From Clostridia bacterium (lineage in GTDB: Bacteria; Bacillota; Clostridia; Christensenellales; Borkfalkiaceae), in the NCBI GenBank assembly GCA_017462735.1, contig JAFTQO010000007.1:1-64000 (forward strand): DNA of 64,000 nucleotides. Direction: 5' to 3'. Shown here one piece after another: positions 15,883 to 24,666 of the stretch (position 1 is the first letter of the stretch; the number at the start of each line of letters is the position of its first letter). Made by a program: the position numbers and the translations under genes. The notes under the pieces are model-generated. The model saw only the letters and a list, made by a program, of their open reading frames with translations, was not told where the DNA came from and did not search any database.

Positions 15883-16398
15883 TTACAAAATCAAACAGAA
15901 GGCACAACCGAAGACGACGGCGGCAAGATAGGCAAAAAGAGAGATACAAAGTGCGGCGGTTAAGCGCTTTCTTTTTAAGCCCGAAAAGTAGACGGCGCCC
16001 ACGTAAAAGACGGTTTCCGCCGCGCCGTGCGCCACGCACGCGCAACGGGCGATATAACTATCGACCCCGTACTTTTCTAAAATATCCGAAAGCATAGCAA
16101 TACTGCCGCTACCTGACAACGGTTTAATCAGGATGAGCGGGGCGATTTCCGTGGGGACGCCGAAGAAGGCGAAAACGGGCGAAAGCCACTCGATAAGCAG
16201 CGCGTTTAGTCCGCTGACCTCCAAAAGGGTGGAGAGCATGGTGATCGTCGCGAGGTAGGGAAAAATGGAGACGATTAAAGGGATTGCCTTTTTTGCTCCC
16301 TCTACAAAACTGTCATATACTTTGACTTTTCTAAAAGAGGCAAAGATAAAACTGACGATAAAAATTAACGGGATTAGCAGCGCGAAAAAGTAATTCAT
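15883..16398 (-). CDS. spmB: Spore maturation protein B
   Basis: A 171-residue membrane protein of the nucleoside-recognition (Gate) family with about four hydrophobic segments. In Bacillus the SpmA/SpmB pair is needed for dehydration of the spore core. Diagnostic stretches are LIKPLSGSGSIAMLSDIL and CVAHGAAETVFYVGAVYF, both conserved in SpmB. Its ATG overlaps the TGA of spmA by four bases (ATGA), so the two are translationally coupled. The mini-repeat GGGGGCAGGTACGAA directly precedes the ATG. This is one of the strongest signs that the organism sporulates. Confidence 0.92.
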   Translation of the reverse strand: MNYFFALLIPLIFIVSFIFASFRKVKVYDSFVEGAKKAIPLIVSIFPYLATITMLSTLLEVSGLNALLIEWLSPVFAFFGVPTEIAPLILIKPLSGSGSIAMLSDILEKYGVDSYIARCACVAHGAAETVFYVGAVYFSGLKRKRLTAALCISLFAYLAAVVFGCAFCLIL

Positions 16399-17000
16399 TT
16401 CGTACCTGCCCCCTTCTTTTCTTTTTTGTGACGGACGCAGGTGGGGCGTTTTTTGTCGCGAAGGAATAAAAAAGTGAGCAAAATGCCTACTCCCGTTGAA
16501 AAGGCGGTGGCGATTAGGGTGGGTAATACGATATCGGTGGGGTTGCCGCTGCCGAGAGCCACCCGTATCCCGATGACGGCGGTGGGCAAGATTTGTACGG
16601 AGGTGGCGTTGACGACGAAGAGCATACAGGAAGAGAATTCGGCGTTTTTCGTCTTATCGAGGGCTTGTGCTGCTCGAATACCGTACGGGGTCGCCGCTCC
16701 GCCTATTCCCAGCATATTGGCGGATAAATTCATGCTGATATATTTGAGAGCCTTTTCATCATCCGTCCTAAAAAGACGCTTGGTGACGGGTTTGATGAGT
16801 CTTGATACGCCGCGGGTGACACCGCTATCCTCCCAGACCTGCATGAGCCCCAACCAAACGGTATAGGAAGCGAGTAGAGCGACGCATAAAGTGGCGCTTT
16901 TGGAAGTGCCGTCGAGAAGAGAGGATAAAAAGCCCTCTGGATTGAGGATGAGTAAAGCGCCTGAACAGGCAAGAAACAGGGTTAAAAACAATACGTTCAT
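16395..17000 (-). CDS. spmA: Spore maturation protein A
   Basis: A 201-residue membrane protein, also with a nucleoside-recognition domain. The segments WLGLMQVWEDSGV, NLSANMLGIGGAATPYGI and SSCMLFVVNATSVQILPT match SpmA closely. Its last codons, GAGTK, are encoded by the mini-repeat GGGGGCAGGTACGAA. The ATG is preceded only by AAGG at very short distance, so the start is slightly uncertain. First gene of a two-gene operon with spmB. Confidence 0.92.
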   Translation of the reverse strand: MNVLFLTLFLACSGALLILNPEGFLSSLLDGTSKSATLCVALLASYTVWLGLMQVWEDSGVTRGVSRLIKPVTKRLFRTDDEKALKYISMNLSANMLGIGGAATPYGIRAAQALDKTKNAEFSSCMLFVVNATSVQILPTAVIGIRVALGSGNPTDIVLPTLIATAFSTGVGILLTFLFLRDKKRPTCVRHKKEKKGAGTK

Positions 17001-17063
17001 ACCTTATAGGTATGTAAAAGAGGGCAAAAAAAGAATATCGGGCAAAAAGTCCGCGCAAATTTA

Positions 17064-17092
17064 TTTACATTTGACGGCAAATGGTGTATAAT
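17064..17092 (+). promoter_or_regulatory. Promoter of metG
   Basis: TTTACA (17064-17069) and TATAAT (17087-17092), 17-base spacer. A TTGACG just downstream is too close to be the -35 box. Confidence 0.8.
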
Positions 17093-17104
17093 AAAGCGGA
17101 ATAG

Positions 17105-17121
17105 TTGCCCCATAGGGGCAA
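17105..17121 (+). promoter_or_regulatory. 5'-terminal hairpin of the metG transcript
   Basis: TTGCCCC-ATA-GGGGCAA lies about 13 bases after the -10 box. It is the counterpart of the alaS leader hairpin, with the third pair changed from T-A to G-C. Confidence 0.55.
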
Positions 17122-17133
17122 AGGGAGAGAAAT

Positions 17134-19122
17134 ATGGAAGCGAAGAAACCCTATTATATCACGACGGCGATTGCCTACACCTCTGGCAAACCGCACATCG
17201 GCAACACCTACGAGGCGATTTTAGCGGATGCGATTGCACGTTTTAAGCGCAAGCAAGGCTACGACGTCTTTTTCCAAACGGGTACGGACGAACACGGTCA
17301 AAAAATTCAAGAAAAGGCGCAGGCGGCAGGGGTTACGCCGCAGGCGTTTGTGGACGGCGTCGCGAAAGAAATCCAAGAGATTTGGGATATGGTAGGCACC
17401 TCTTACGATAAATTTATGCGGACGACGGACAAGTACCACGAAAAACAAGTGGCGGCTATGTTCAAAAAGTTCTACGAACGAGGGGATATTTATAAAGGGG
17501 AGTACGAAGGTATGTACTGCACCCCGTGCGAGTCTTTTTGGACGGAAAGCCAATTGGTGGACGGGAAATGCCCCGATTGCGGCAGGGAAGTCAAACCCGC
17601 TAAGGAAGAGGCGTATTTCTTTAAAATGGGCAAGTATGCCGACAGGTTGATTGCGCATATCGAAAGCCATCCTGAGTTTATCCAACCCGTCTCCCGCAAA
17701 AACGAGATGATGAATAATTTCCTCAAAAAAGGTTTGCAAGATTTGTGCGTTTCCCGTACCTCTTTCACGTGGGGGATTCCCGTGGACTTTGATAGCCGTC
17801 ACGTCGTGTACGTATGGCTGGATGCGCTTAGCAACTATATCACGGGGCTTGGCTACGACGTAGAAGGGAATCACGGCGACAACTTCAAAAAGCATTGGCC
17901 TGCTGATTTACACCTGATCGGTAAGGATATTTTGCGTTTCCATACCATCTATTGGCCCATCTTCTTGATGGCACTCGACCTGCCTTTGCCTAAGCAAATT
18001 TTCGGGCATCCTTGGCTGTTACAAGGCGAGGGCAAGATGAGCAAATCTAAGGGCAACGTGATGTATGCAGACGACCTTGTGCGCCTCTACGGCGTGGACG
18101 CGGTAAGATACTTCGTTCTGCACGAAATGCCTTTTGAAAACGACGGGCAAATCACGTGGGAATTGGTCACCGAACGCTTTAACGCCGATCTTGCAAACGT
18201 GCTCGGCAACCTTGTCAGCCGTACGATTGCGATGATTAACAAGTATTTTGGCGGTACGGTTATCGCGTCGAAATTGGAGAACGAAGAGGGCACGGATAGC
18301 GAATTTAAGGGCACCGTGTCCGCGGTGAAGGACAAAGTGGTCGCAAAAGCGGACGGCCTTCGTATCGCGGACGCTATCTTTGAGATTTTTACTCTGTTCC
18401 GTAGAGCAAACAAATATATAGACGAGACGATGCCTTGGGCGCTTGCGAAAGACGAAAGCAAAAAGGCGCGCCTCAACGACGTGCTTTACAACTTGACGGA
18501 AGCGATTATGACGGGCGCGTCTTTGCTCGACAGTTTTATGCCTGCAACCAGCGAAAAGATTTTTGCGGCGTTTGGACAAGAGAGCAGGTCGCTTGAAGAT
18601 TGCGCTAAATTTGGGCTTGTCGACAGCGTGACGGTACGAGAAATTTCGCCGTTGTTCGCACGCTTGGATTTTAAGGCGTTGCAGCCCGAAATCGAAAAAA
18701 TCCGCCAAGAGCAAATGGCGTCGGTGGCACAAGCGGAGCCGCAATCCGCCCCTAAGACGGAAGAAAAACCCAAAAAGGAAGAAGAGAAAATGCCGGAAAT
18801 CACGATAGACGATTTTGCAAAAGTAGAACTTAAAGTCGGGGAGATTATCGCCTGCGAAAAGGTGCCTAAATCTTCAAAACTTCTGCATGAAACGGTAAAA
18901 TTCGGCGACGAAGTGCGCTCAGTCGTTTCGGGGATTGCCAAGCATTATAAACCCGAAGAAATGGTGGGTAAAAAGGTCGTATTTGTGACCAATTTGAAAC
19001 CTGTGACTATTTGCGGGGTGTTGTCGCAAGGGATGATTCTTGCCGCAGAAGACGAAAAGGGAGTGTTGTCTCTCGTCGTACCCGAAAAAGGGGAGATCGA
19101 CGACGGCGCGAAACTCGGTTGA
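17134..19122 (+). CDS. metG: Methionyl-tRNA synthetase
   Basis: A 662-residue class I synthetase that charges initiator and elongator tRNA-Met. HIGN is at residues 21-24, four zinc cysteines at 129, 132, 146 and 149, and KMSKS at 301-305. An anticodon-binding helical domain follows. After a charged, lysine/glutamate-rich linker (about 525-553) comes a C-terminal tRNA-binding EMAP/Trbp111-like domain from about 555, with VELKVGEI. That appended domain is the usual Bacillota arrangement. It heads an operon with tatD, a radical SAM gene and rsmA, a neighbourhood resembling the metG-tatD-ksgA order of Bacillus. Confidence 0.97.
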   Translation: MEAKKPYYITTAIAYTSGKPHIGNTYEAILADAIARFKRKQGYDVFFQTGTDEHGQKIQEKAQAAGVTPQAFVDGVAKEIQEIWDMVGTSYDKFMRTTDKYHEKQVAAMFKKFYERGDIYKGEYEGMYCTPCESFWTESQLVDGKCPDCGREVKPAKEEAYFFKMGKYADRLIAHIESHPEFIQPVSRKNEMMNNFLKKGLQDLCVSRTSFTWGIPVDFDSRHVVYVWLDALSNYITGLGYDVEGNHGDNFKKHWPADLHLIGKDILRFHTIYWPIFLMALDLPLPKQIFGHPWLLQGEGKMSKSKGNVMYADDLVRLYGVDAVRYFVLHEMPFENDGQITWELVTERFNADLANVLGNLVSRTIAMINKYFGGTVIASKLENEEGTDSEFKGTVSAVKDKVVAKADGLRIADAIFEIFTLFRRANKYIDETMPWALAKDESKKARLNDVLYNLTEAIMTGASLLDSFMPATSEKIFAAFGQESRSLEDCAKFGLVDSVTVREISPLFARLDFKALQPEIEKIRQEQMASVAQAEPQSAPKTEEKPKKEEEKMPEITIDDFAKVELKVGEIIACEKVPKSSKLLHETVKFGDEVRSVVSGIAKHYKPEEMVGKKVVFVTNLKPVTICGVLSQGMILAAEDEKGVLSLVVPEKGEIDDGAKLG

Positions 19123-19123
19123 T

Positions 19124-19909
19124 ATGTTGATTGACGTACATTGTCATTTAACGGGAGAGGACTACGATAGCGTCGGCGGTCTAGACGAGGTGGTGCGCCG
19201 TGCGGTAGACGGCGGCGTAGAGCGTATGATTTGCAGCGGCTACGACGTCGATACCTCTATGCAGGCGCGGTCGCTTGCCGAAAAACACGAAGAGGTGTAT
19301 TTTTCGGCGGGGTTTCATCCAAGCGAACTGAAAAAATGGCAAGACGGCGATTTAGAGAGGCTAAAAGAAATTTGCCGTCACGAAAAATGTGTAGCCGTCG
19401 GCGAAATCGGGCTGGATTATCACTTTGACGACAATCCTTCTAAAAAAGAACAGGCGGAAAAGTTTGTGGCGCAAATGTGTCTTGCGGACGACTTGGGGTT
19501 GCCTATCGTCGTGCACAGCCGCGACGCGGCACAAGATACGCTAGAAATTTTGCGGGCGAACGCCTCGCTTTTAAAAAAGGGCGGGTTGTTGCATTGTTAT
19601 TCGTATTCCGCAGAAATGCTCCCTGACTTTTTGGCGTTGGGATTATACTTTTCCTTTGGCGGGCCTTGCACCTTTAAAAACGCAAATAAGGTGCAAAAAT
19701 GCGTTCAATCGATACCAGGTGGGCGTATTTTGACGGAAACGGACTGTCCTTACCTCTCCCCTGTACCACTTAGAGGGCAGTTTCCCAATCAGCCGATAAA
19801 CGTAGAGCACGTCGTAAAACAGATGGCGGGACTGAGAGAAGAAAATGAAAAGGAGTTTGAAAAGCAGGTGCTGCAAAATGCAAGAAACTTGTTTTTCAAG
19901 ATGAAATAA
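19124..19909 (+). CDS. tatD: TatD-family metal-dependent deoxyribonuclease
   Basis: A 261-residue TIM-barrel hydrolase. It begins MLIDVHCHLTGEDY, where HCH provides the first metal ligands. VGEIGLDYH carries the bridging glutamate, PIVVHSRDA and LHCYS supply histidines, and ETDCPYLSP the final aspartate. Bacterial relatives have DNase or D-aminoacyl-tRNA deacylase-like activity in DNA repair and turnover. An upstream in-frame ATG at 19040 lies within metG. The start here is one base after the metG stop, suits coupling, and fits the family N-terminus. Confidence 0.92.
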   Translation: MLIDVHCHLTGEDYDSVGGLDEVVRRAVDGGVERMICSGYDVDTSMQARSLAEKHEEVYFSAGFHPSELKKWQDGDLERLKEICRHEKCVAVGEIGLDYHFDDNPSKKEQAEKFVAQMCLADDLGLPIVVHSRDAAQDTLEILRANASLLKKGGLLHCYSYSAEMLPDFLALGLYFSFGGPCTFKNANKVQKCVQSIPGGRILTETDCPYLSPVPLRGQFPNQPINVEHVVKQMAGLREENEKEFEKQVLQNARNLFFKMK

Positions 19910-19910
19910 G

Positions 19911-20876
19911 ATGGAAGAAGAAAAGAAAAGTCAAGGCGCTGGACAAGGCGGTCAAAGCCAAGGGGGCAGAAACCGTCGCCGTAGGCACCGTCACCATAAA
20001 GGGCACGGCAACGCGCCTGCGCAAGGACAACCTATAGAAGGGCAAGAGAAACAAGCGCAATCCCAAAACGGGAAAAAGGAACAAAAGGGGAATCAGCCGC
20101 ATAATAAGCCCAATCAAGGGCAAGGCAAACAAAATCAGCCTCAAAAAGCGCAAAATCCTCAAAATCAACCTAAACAGCAGAATGCAAATCAGCAAAAGCA
20201 AGCGCAAATGCAGCAGCCCAAGAAAAAGGAAGAGCGTAAAAACCAAAACAACCAGGCAGATAACCGTAAGGATACCTACGTCTACGTGTTGGATGGCAAT
20301 TTGTATATCAATTTGACCAATAAGTGCTGCAACGGCTGTGATTTTTGCGTGCGCAACGAGCGTAGCAGTTATTACGGCAACTATTTATGGCTTCGCCACG
20401 GTGAGCCGACTGCTGCGCAAGTCATTTCGGCGTTGAATGGCTTAGGAGATTTAAAACGCTTTAAAGAAGGGGTGTTCTGTGGGTTTGGCGAGCCGACTTA
20501 CCGTATGGAAGTGATGCTTGCGGTGTGCGACTATTTGCACGAAAAAGGGCTTTCTACCCGTCTCAATACCAACGGGCAGGGCAACCTTGTCAACAAGCGG
20601 GACATCGTGCCTGAAATGAAAGGGAAAATCGATTTCGTCAATGTTTCTCTCAACGCTTCTTGTGCAGAAAAATATCAACCTATGTGCCGTTCGCAGTTCG
20701 GCGTAGCGGGTTTTGACGGGATGATTGAGTTTGCCAAACTTTGCAAGCGAAACGACGTTCCCTGTAGATTTTCTATCGTCGATTGTATCGGCGAAGAGGA
20801 AGTAGAGGCGTGTAAGCGCCTCGCGCAGAGCGTTTCAATCCCTCTGCATATCCGCAAATATATCCAAGATTCCTAA
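19911..20876 (+). CDS. TatD-linked radical SAM protein with Q/N-rich N-terminal extension
   Basis: A 321-residue protein. From about 121 onward it is a compact radical SAM enzyme: NLTNKCCNGCDFCVR holds C139-x3-C143-x2-C146 for the 4Fe-4S cluster, followed by VFCGFGEPTYR and STRLNTNGQGN. This matches the family described as radical SAM, TatD-associated, and the gene begins one base after tatD ends. The chemistry of the family is not known. The first 115 residues are low complexity, made of Q, N, G, K and R (GRNRRRRHRHHKGHGNA; QNPQNQPKQQNANQQKQ), surely disordered and probably nucleic-acid or ribosome binding. That extension is not part of the family core. Confidence 0.88.
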   Translation: MEEEKKSQGAGQGGQSQGGRNRRRRHRHHKGHGNAPAQGQPIEGQEKQAQSQNGKKEQKGNQPHNKPNQGQGKQNQPQKAQNPQNQPKQQNANQQKQAQMQQPKKKEERKNQNNQADNRKDTYVYVLDGNLYINLTNKCCNGCDFCVRNERSSYYGNYLWLRHGEPTAAQVISALNGLGDLKRFKEGVFCGFGEPTYRMEVMLAVCDYLHEKGLSTRLNTNGQGNLVNKRDIVPEMKGKIDFVNVSLNASCAEKYQPMCRSQFGVAGFDGMIEFAKLCKRNDVPCRFSIVDCIGEEEVEACKRLAQSVSIPLHIRKYIQDS

Positions 20877-20893
20877 AAACGGGGTGGGCAGGT

Positions 20894-21727
20894 ATGGATT
20901 TACGCTCCATTTTACAAAAACACGGCTTCGAGTTTAAAAAACAGTTCGGGCAGAACTTTTTGACGGACGTCAATCTTTTGGAGAGTATCGTCTCGTTGTC
21001 GGGTATCGACGAAAACACGACGGTGGTAGAGATCGGTTGCGGGGCGGGTACGTTGACGCGCGCTATCGCCCAAAAAGCAAAGAAGGTGTATGCCTTTGAC
21101 GTGGACGTAAAGTTGCAACCCGTGCTTGCGGAGACTTTGGCGGGGCTGGATAACGTCGAAGTTATCTTCCGCGATTTTAACAAACTGGACTTAAAAGAGT
21201 TTGAAAGGGAAATCGGCGAATACGCCGTCGTGGCAAACTTGCCTTATTATATCACGACGCCGCTCGTGACCAAACTTTTGGAAGAGAGTGAACTGGTCAA
21301 AAGCGCGTCGATTATGGTACAAGAAGAGGTCGCTTTGCGTTTTTGCGCAAAGGAAGACACCCCCGATTACGGTGCTATCACGGCGGCAATCGCTTTAAAG
21401 GGTAGCGCAAAAATCATCAAAAGGGTGCCGAGAACTATGTTTATGCCCCGTCCCAACGTCGATTCCGCGGTTGTCAAAATTGATTTTTGCCGCGGAAGAA
21501 TCCCCGTTTTGGACGAAAAGGCGTACCGTCAGACGGTAAAATGTGCCTTTTTGAACCGCAGAAAGACGCTGGAAAACAATTTGATAAACAGTTTTGGCGT
21601 TTCCCGTGAAACATCTAAGCAGATTTTAAGTTCCTGCGGGATAGACGAGAAGGCGAGAGGGGAGACTTTGTCGCCCGAGAGGCTTGCAAACCTTGCAGAT
21701 GAGTTAAAAAGGCGAGAAATCTTATAA
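20894..21727 (+). CDS. rsmA: 16S rRNA dimethyladenosine transferase
   Basis: A 277-residue SAM-dependent enzyme (KsgA) that dimethylates two adjacent adenines in the 3'-terminal helix of 16S rRNA late in small-subunit assembly. KQFGQNFLTD, the SAM-binding EIGCGAGTLT and the catalytic NLPYYITTPL are intact, as is the C-terminal RKTLENNL region. The ATG is part of a variant mini-repeat, GGGTGGGCAGGTATGG, whose AGG is too close to be a normal ribosome binding site; GGGGTGGG just upstream may serve. Last gene of the metG operon. Confidence 0.96.
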   Translation: MDLRSILQKHGFEFKKQFGQNFLTDVNLLESIVSLSGIDENTTVVEIGCGAGTLTRAIAQKAKKVYAFDVDVKLQPVLAETLAGLDNVEVIFRDFNKLDLKEFEREIGEYAVVANLPYYITTPLVTKLLEESELVKSASIMVQEEVALRFCAKEDTPDYGAITAAIALKGSAKIIKRVPRTMFMPRPNVDSAVVKIDFCRGRIPVLDEKAYRQTVKCAFLNRRKTLENNLINSFGVSRETSKQILSSCGIDEKARGETLSPERLANLADELKRREIL

Positions 21728-21749
21728 ACGTGCGAAAAACTTATAGAAA

Positions 21750-21781
21750 AAGCGTTGGCAAAAAAGCCAACGCTTATATTT
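21750..21781. terminator. Terminator of the metG-rsmA operon
   Basis: AAGCGTTGGC and GCCAACGCTT around an A-rich loop, with T-rich sequence on the right and A-rich sequence on the left. It can serve the convergent PAP2 gene too. Confidence 0.85.
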
Positions 21782-21795
21782 TAGATTAAAAAGGA

Positions 21796-22308
21796 TTAAA
21801 ACAAGAAAGAAATTGTGCCGAGTAAAGCCCCGATGCCCGCGCCGCCAAGCAAATCGATAGGATAATGGAAACCGCTTACGAAGCGAAGATAACCAAGTGC
21901 GACGCCGAGGATAAAGACGGGGAGCGCAAGCCACAGCGAAAGAGAGCAAAGACTGACGCCGATGGCGAAAGCACAAGCGGTGTGGCGGGAGGGGAAGGTA
22001 GGGCTATACTTTTCTTTTTTGACGATAGGCTCGATAGGCTCGTCCGCGATAAAGGGGCGAGGGATCAGGATAGTCATCCGCGTCAACGTAACGACCACAA
22101 ACGTGATCGCAGGAGGGAGACAAACGGAAAACAGGGTAAGCAGGGGCGAGCCGAATAGCCCAATGGCAATCAAAATCAGCCCTGCGAGATAGACTAAGCC
22201 GATAAGAATAGTGACGATGAAATCGAGCGCGATTAGCACTTTTTCCGCATTCTTGTGTTTTCTCAAGTACGCCGTATGTTTTTCGTAAAAAGCAGGATAG
22301 TTCTTCAT
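21796..22308 (-). CDS. PAP2-family membrane phosphatase
   Basis: A 170-residue membrane phosphatase with about five helices. The three acid-phosphatase motifs are recognisable: a motif-1-like TRMTILIPRPF, FPSRHTA, and RFVSGFHYPIDLLGG with the catalytic histidine. The KxxxxxxRP lysine is replaced by arginine or shifted, but RP is kept. Relatives dephosphorylate undecaprenyl pyrophosphate or phosphatidic acid at the outer membrane face. Substrate cannot be decided here. Monocistronic with its own promoter. Confidence 0.88.
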   Translation of the reverse strand: MKNYPAFYEKHTAYLRKHKNAEKVLIALDFIVTILIGLVYLAGLILIAIGLFGSPLLTLFSVCLPPAITFVVVTLTRMTILIPRPFIADEPIEPIVKKEKYSPTFPSRHTACAFAIGVSLCSLSLWLALPVFILGVALGYLRFVSGFHYPIDLLGGAGIGALLGTISFLF

Positions 22309-22314
22309 AGGACA

Positions 22315-22343
22315 AGTATACCACCTTTTGTTAAAATAGTCAA
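22315..22343 (-). promoter_or_regulatory. Promoter of the PAP2 gene
   Basis: Minus-strand TTGACT and TATACT with a 17-base spacer, immediately upstream of the start. Confidence 0.82.
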
Positions 22344-22382
22344 CAGAAAAGCCCCCGTTTTTTCGACGAGGGCTTTTTGCTG
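22343..22382 (-). terminator. Terminator of the EF-G paralogue
   Basis: AAAAAGCCC and GGGCTTTTT arms pair across a loop and the minus strand ends in T. The position, 19 bases past the stop, fits. Confidence 0.8.
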
Positions 22383-22400
22383 AAAAGTTACTGAAAAAAG

Positions 22401-24458
22401 TTAATTGTTTGCCCGTGCTTGGATGATTTTATCGGCGAGCATAGGAGGGACGTCTTCGTAGCGTAAAAATTCGCTGACGAATTTACCGCTACCGCGGGTG
22501 AGAGAGCGAAGTTCCATCGTATAAGTCAGCATTTCCGCAAGCGGGACTTCTGCATAGACGACGGAAAGGGTCCCTTCGTTGTCCGTGCCCATAATCCGCC
22601 CGCGGCGTTTGTTGAGGTCGCCCATAACGTCGCCGAGGTAATCGGCAGGGATGGCGATTTTCACCGAGTGAATAGGCTCTAACAAAACGGGTTTCGCGTT
22701 CTTAACCCCCTCTTTAAAGGCAAGCGCCGCCGCCATTTTAAAGGCTTGTTCGGAGGAGTCTACGTCGTGGTAACTGCCGTCGTAAAGGACGGCTTTTAAA
22801 CCGGTCATAGGATAACCTGCCAGAGGGCCGAAAGGCAAGCACTCGCGCAAGCCTTTTTCTACGGCAGGGAAGAAGTTCTTGGGAACGGCGCCGCCGACGA
22901 CCTCTTCTTCAAAGACAAAATCTTCTTCGCTCGGCTCAAAACGCATCTTGACGTGGCCGTATTGACCGTGCCCGCCCGATTGTTTTTTGTGTTTGCCTTC
23001 GGCGTCTGCATTGCCGCGAAGAGTCTCTTTATAAGCGATGGCGGGGGTAGAGAGGTTGACGTCTACGCCGTAGCGCGCCTTGACCTTTTTAGCCAGCACT
23101 TCGAGGTGTACGTCCCCTTGCCCGCCGAGGAGTAATTCGCCCGTGGACGGGTTCTTTTCAACGACGAAAGTAAAATCTTCTTCTTTGAGTTTGTTAAGCC
23201 CTGCGAAGACTTTGTCTTCTTCTCCTTTTTTGACTGCCGAAACCGCCATAAACAGGCTGGGTTTCGGGAAGCGGATAGGGGTGAAGCGAACTTTTGCGCT
23301 TGCATCGCATAAGGTGTCGCCCGTGTCCGTGTCGGAGAGTTTATTGACCACGCCGATATCCCCCGTGACGAGACAATCGACGGGCTCCATTTTCTTGCCC
23401 CGCATCGCGTAAATTTGCCCGATACGTTCTTCCGTGCCCTTGTTGGCGTTGTAGACGACGCTACCGCTTCTAAGCACCCCACGGAAACTCTTCAAGTAGG
23501 ACAGTTTTCCGCTGTACGGGTCGATGACCGTCTTGAAAACCTGCGCGGCAAATGGCGCGTCTTCTTCCGTCTTGACGTTGACGACTTTGTCCGCGTCCAA
23601 ATCGTCGGCAAGGGTATTGGCTCGTTCTGCCGCTTGGGGCATATAGCGCACGATTTCGTTTAAGAGGTTGATGACGCCGCGGTTTTGGAGCGCCGAGCCT
23701 GCCATAACGGGGATAGTGTTGACGGACGCGATACCGAGGCGAATCCCGCGGATAGTTTCTTCGCGGGTGAGCGCGCCTTCTTCAAAGTATTTATCCAAAA
23801 GCACTTCGTCGTTTTCCGCCGCCGTTTCCATCAGGCTGTTTTTCATTTCTTCGACCTGCGCTTTCAGCGAGTCGGGGATAGCAATCTCTTGGGGACCGCC
23901 TTCTTTGAAAAGGTAGGCGCGTTCTTGCAAAGCGTTGATACAGCCCTGCATTTTATTCCCTTCCATAATCGGGATTTGGATAGGCGCAAGTTTGCCTGCG
24001 TATTTTTCTTTGAGTGCGTGGATAGTGCCTATGTAATCGGCGTTTTCCTTGTCCATACCGTTGATGAAGATAATCAAGGGCTTGCCGAGTTTTAAGCACC
24101 AGTCTACGACGCTTTCCGCGCCGATAGGGATAGTGCCGTTGGCGCCGATCACGAGCAACGCCCCGCCTGCCGCGCGCAAGCCTTCGTGACGCTCGCCCTC
24201 AAAATCGTAGTAGCCGGGCAAATCGAGCAAGTTGACCTTTACCCCCTCCCACTCTAAATAACTGCAAGAGGTGTAGACGGACATTTGTTTGGCTCTTTCC
24301 AAGTCGTCGAAATCGCTGACGGTATTGCCTGCGGCAACGGTACCTTGTCTGTCGATGGCGCCCGCGGCGAACAGCATCGCTTCGCAAAGGGTGGTTTTCC
24401 CTTCGCCGCTGTGCCCGACGATGGCGATATTGCGGATATTTTCGCTGGAAACACTCAT
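22401..24458 (-). CDS. Elongation factor G-like GTPase
   Basis: A 685-residue translation-factor GTPase with full EF-G length and domain order. G1 is GHSGEGKT (15-22) and G3 is DLPG (79-82). G4 reads NGMD (133-136) where EF-G has NKMD, so the lysine that stacks on guanine is missing. The C-terminal half has GQGDVHLEVL and GRIMGTDNEG, equivalent to EF-G domains III-V. It is not the housekeeping fusA, which normally lies in the str operon. This group of paralogues in Bacillota has no settled role; ribosome rescue or recycling are possibilities. AAGGAGG precedes the ATG. Confidence 0.9.
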   Translation of the reverse strand: MSVSSENIRNIAIVGHSGEGKTTLCEAMLFAAGAIDRQGTVAAGNTVSDFDDLERAKQMSVYTSCSYLEWEGVKVNLLDLPGYYDFEGERHEGLRAAGGALLVIGANGTIPIGAESVVDWCLKLGKPLIIFINGMDKENADYIGTIHALKEKYAGKLAPIQIPIMEGNKMQGCINALQERAYLFKEGGPQEIAIPDSLKAQVEEMKNSLMETAAENDEVLLDKYFEEGALTREETIRGIRLGIASVNTIPVMAGSALQNRGVINLLNEIVRYMPQAAERANTLADDLDADKVVNVKTEEDAPFAAQVFKTVIDPYSGKLSYLKSFRGVLRSGSVVYNANKGTEERIGQIYAMRGKKMEPVDCLVTGDIGVVNKLSDTDTGDTLCDASAKVRFTPIRFPKPSLFMAVSAVKKGEEDKVFAGLNKLKEEDFTFVVEKNPSTGELLLGGQGDVHLEVLAKKVKARYGVDVNLSTPAIAYKETLRGNADAEGKHKKQSGGHGQYGHVKMRFEPSEEDFVFEEEVVGGAVPKNFFPAVEKGLRECLPFGPLAGYPMTGLKAVLYDGSYHDVDSSEQAFKMAAALAFKEGVKNAKPVLLEPIHSVKIAIPADYLGDVMGDLNKRRGRIMGTDNEGTLSVVYAEVPLAEMLTYTMELRSLTRGSGKFVSEFLRYEDVPPMLADKIIQARANN

Positions 24459-24516
24459 AAAATTTTCCTCCTTATCCTCTACGCCGCTGGTAGTTGCTGC
24501 GTCGTAGATTAGTTGT

Positions 24517-24545
24517 ATTATAGTATATTTTCAGGCGCATTTCAA
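24517..24545 (-). promoter_or_regulatory. Promoter of the EF-G paralogue
   Basis: Minus-strand TTGAAA and TATAAT with 17-base spacing. Confidence 0.8.
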
Positions 24546-24608
24546 GGGGGTTTTTGAAATTTTTTGTTTTTTGCAGGGTTTTGCGGGGTTGTAGCGGGGT
24601 AATCTGCG

Positions 24609-24637
24609 TTGACAAAGGCGACGTTTTTTAGTATAAT
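24609..24637 (+). promoter_or_regulatory. Promoter of the cysteine desulfurase gene
   Basis: Consensus TTGACA and TATAAT with a 17-base spacer, back to back with the leftward promoter. Confidence 0.88.
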
Positions 24638-24666
24638 GACAAAGAATAAGACAAGGAGAACAGGCG

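Noticed and set aside
17071..17076. TTGACG as -35 box of metG
   Set aside because: Only 10 bases from TATAAT. TTTACA at 17064-17069 gives the correct 17-base spacer.
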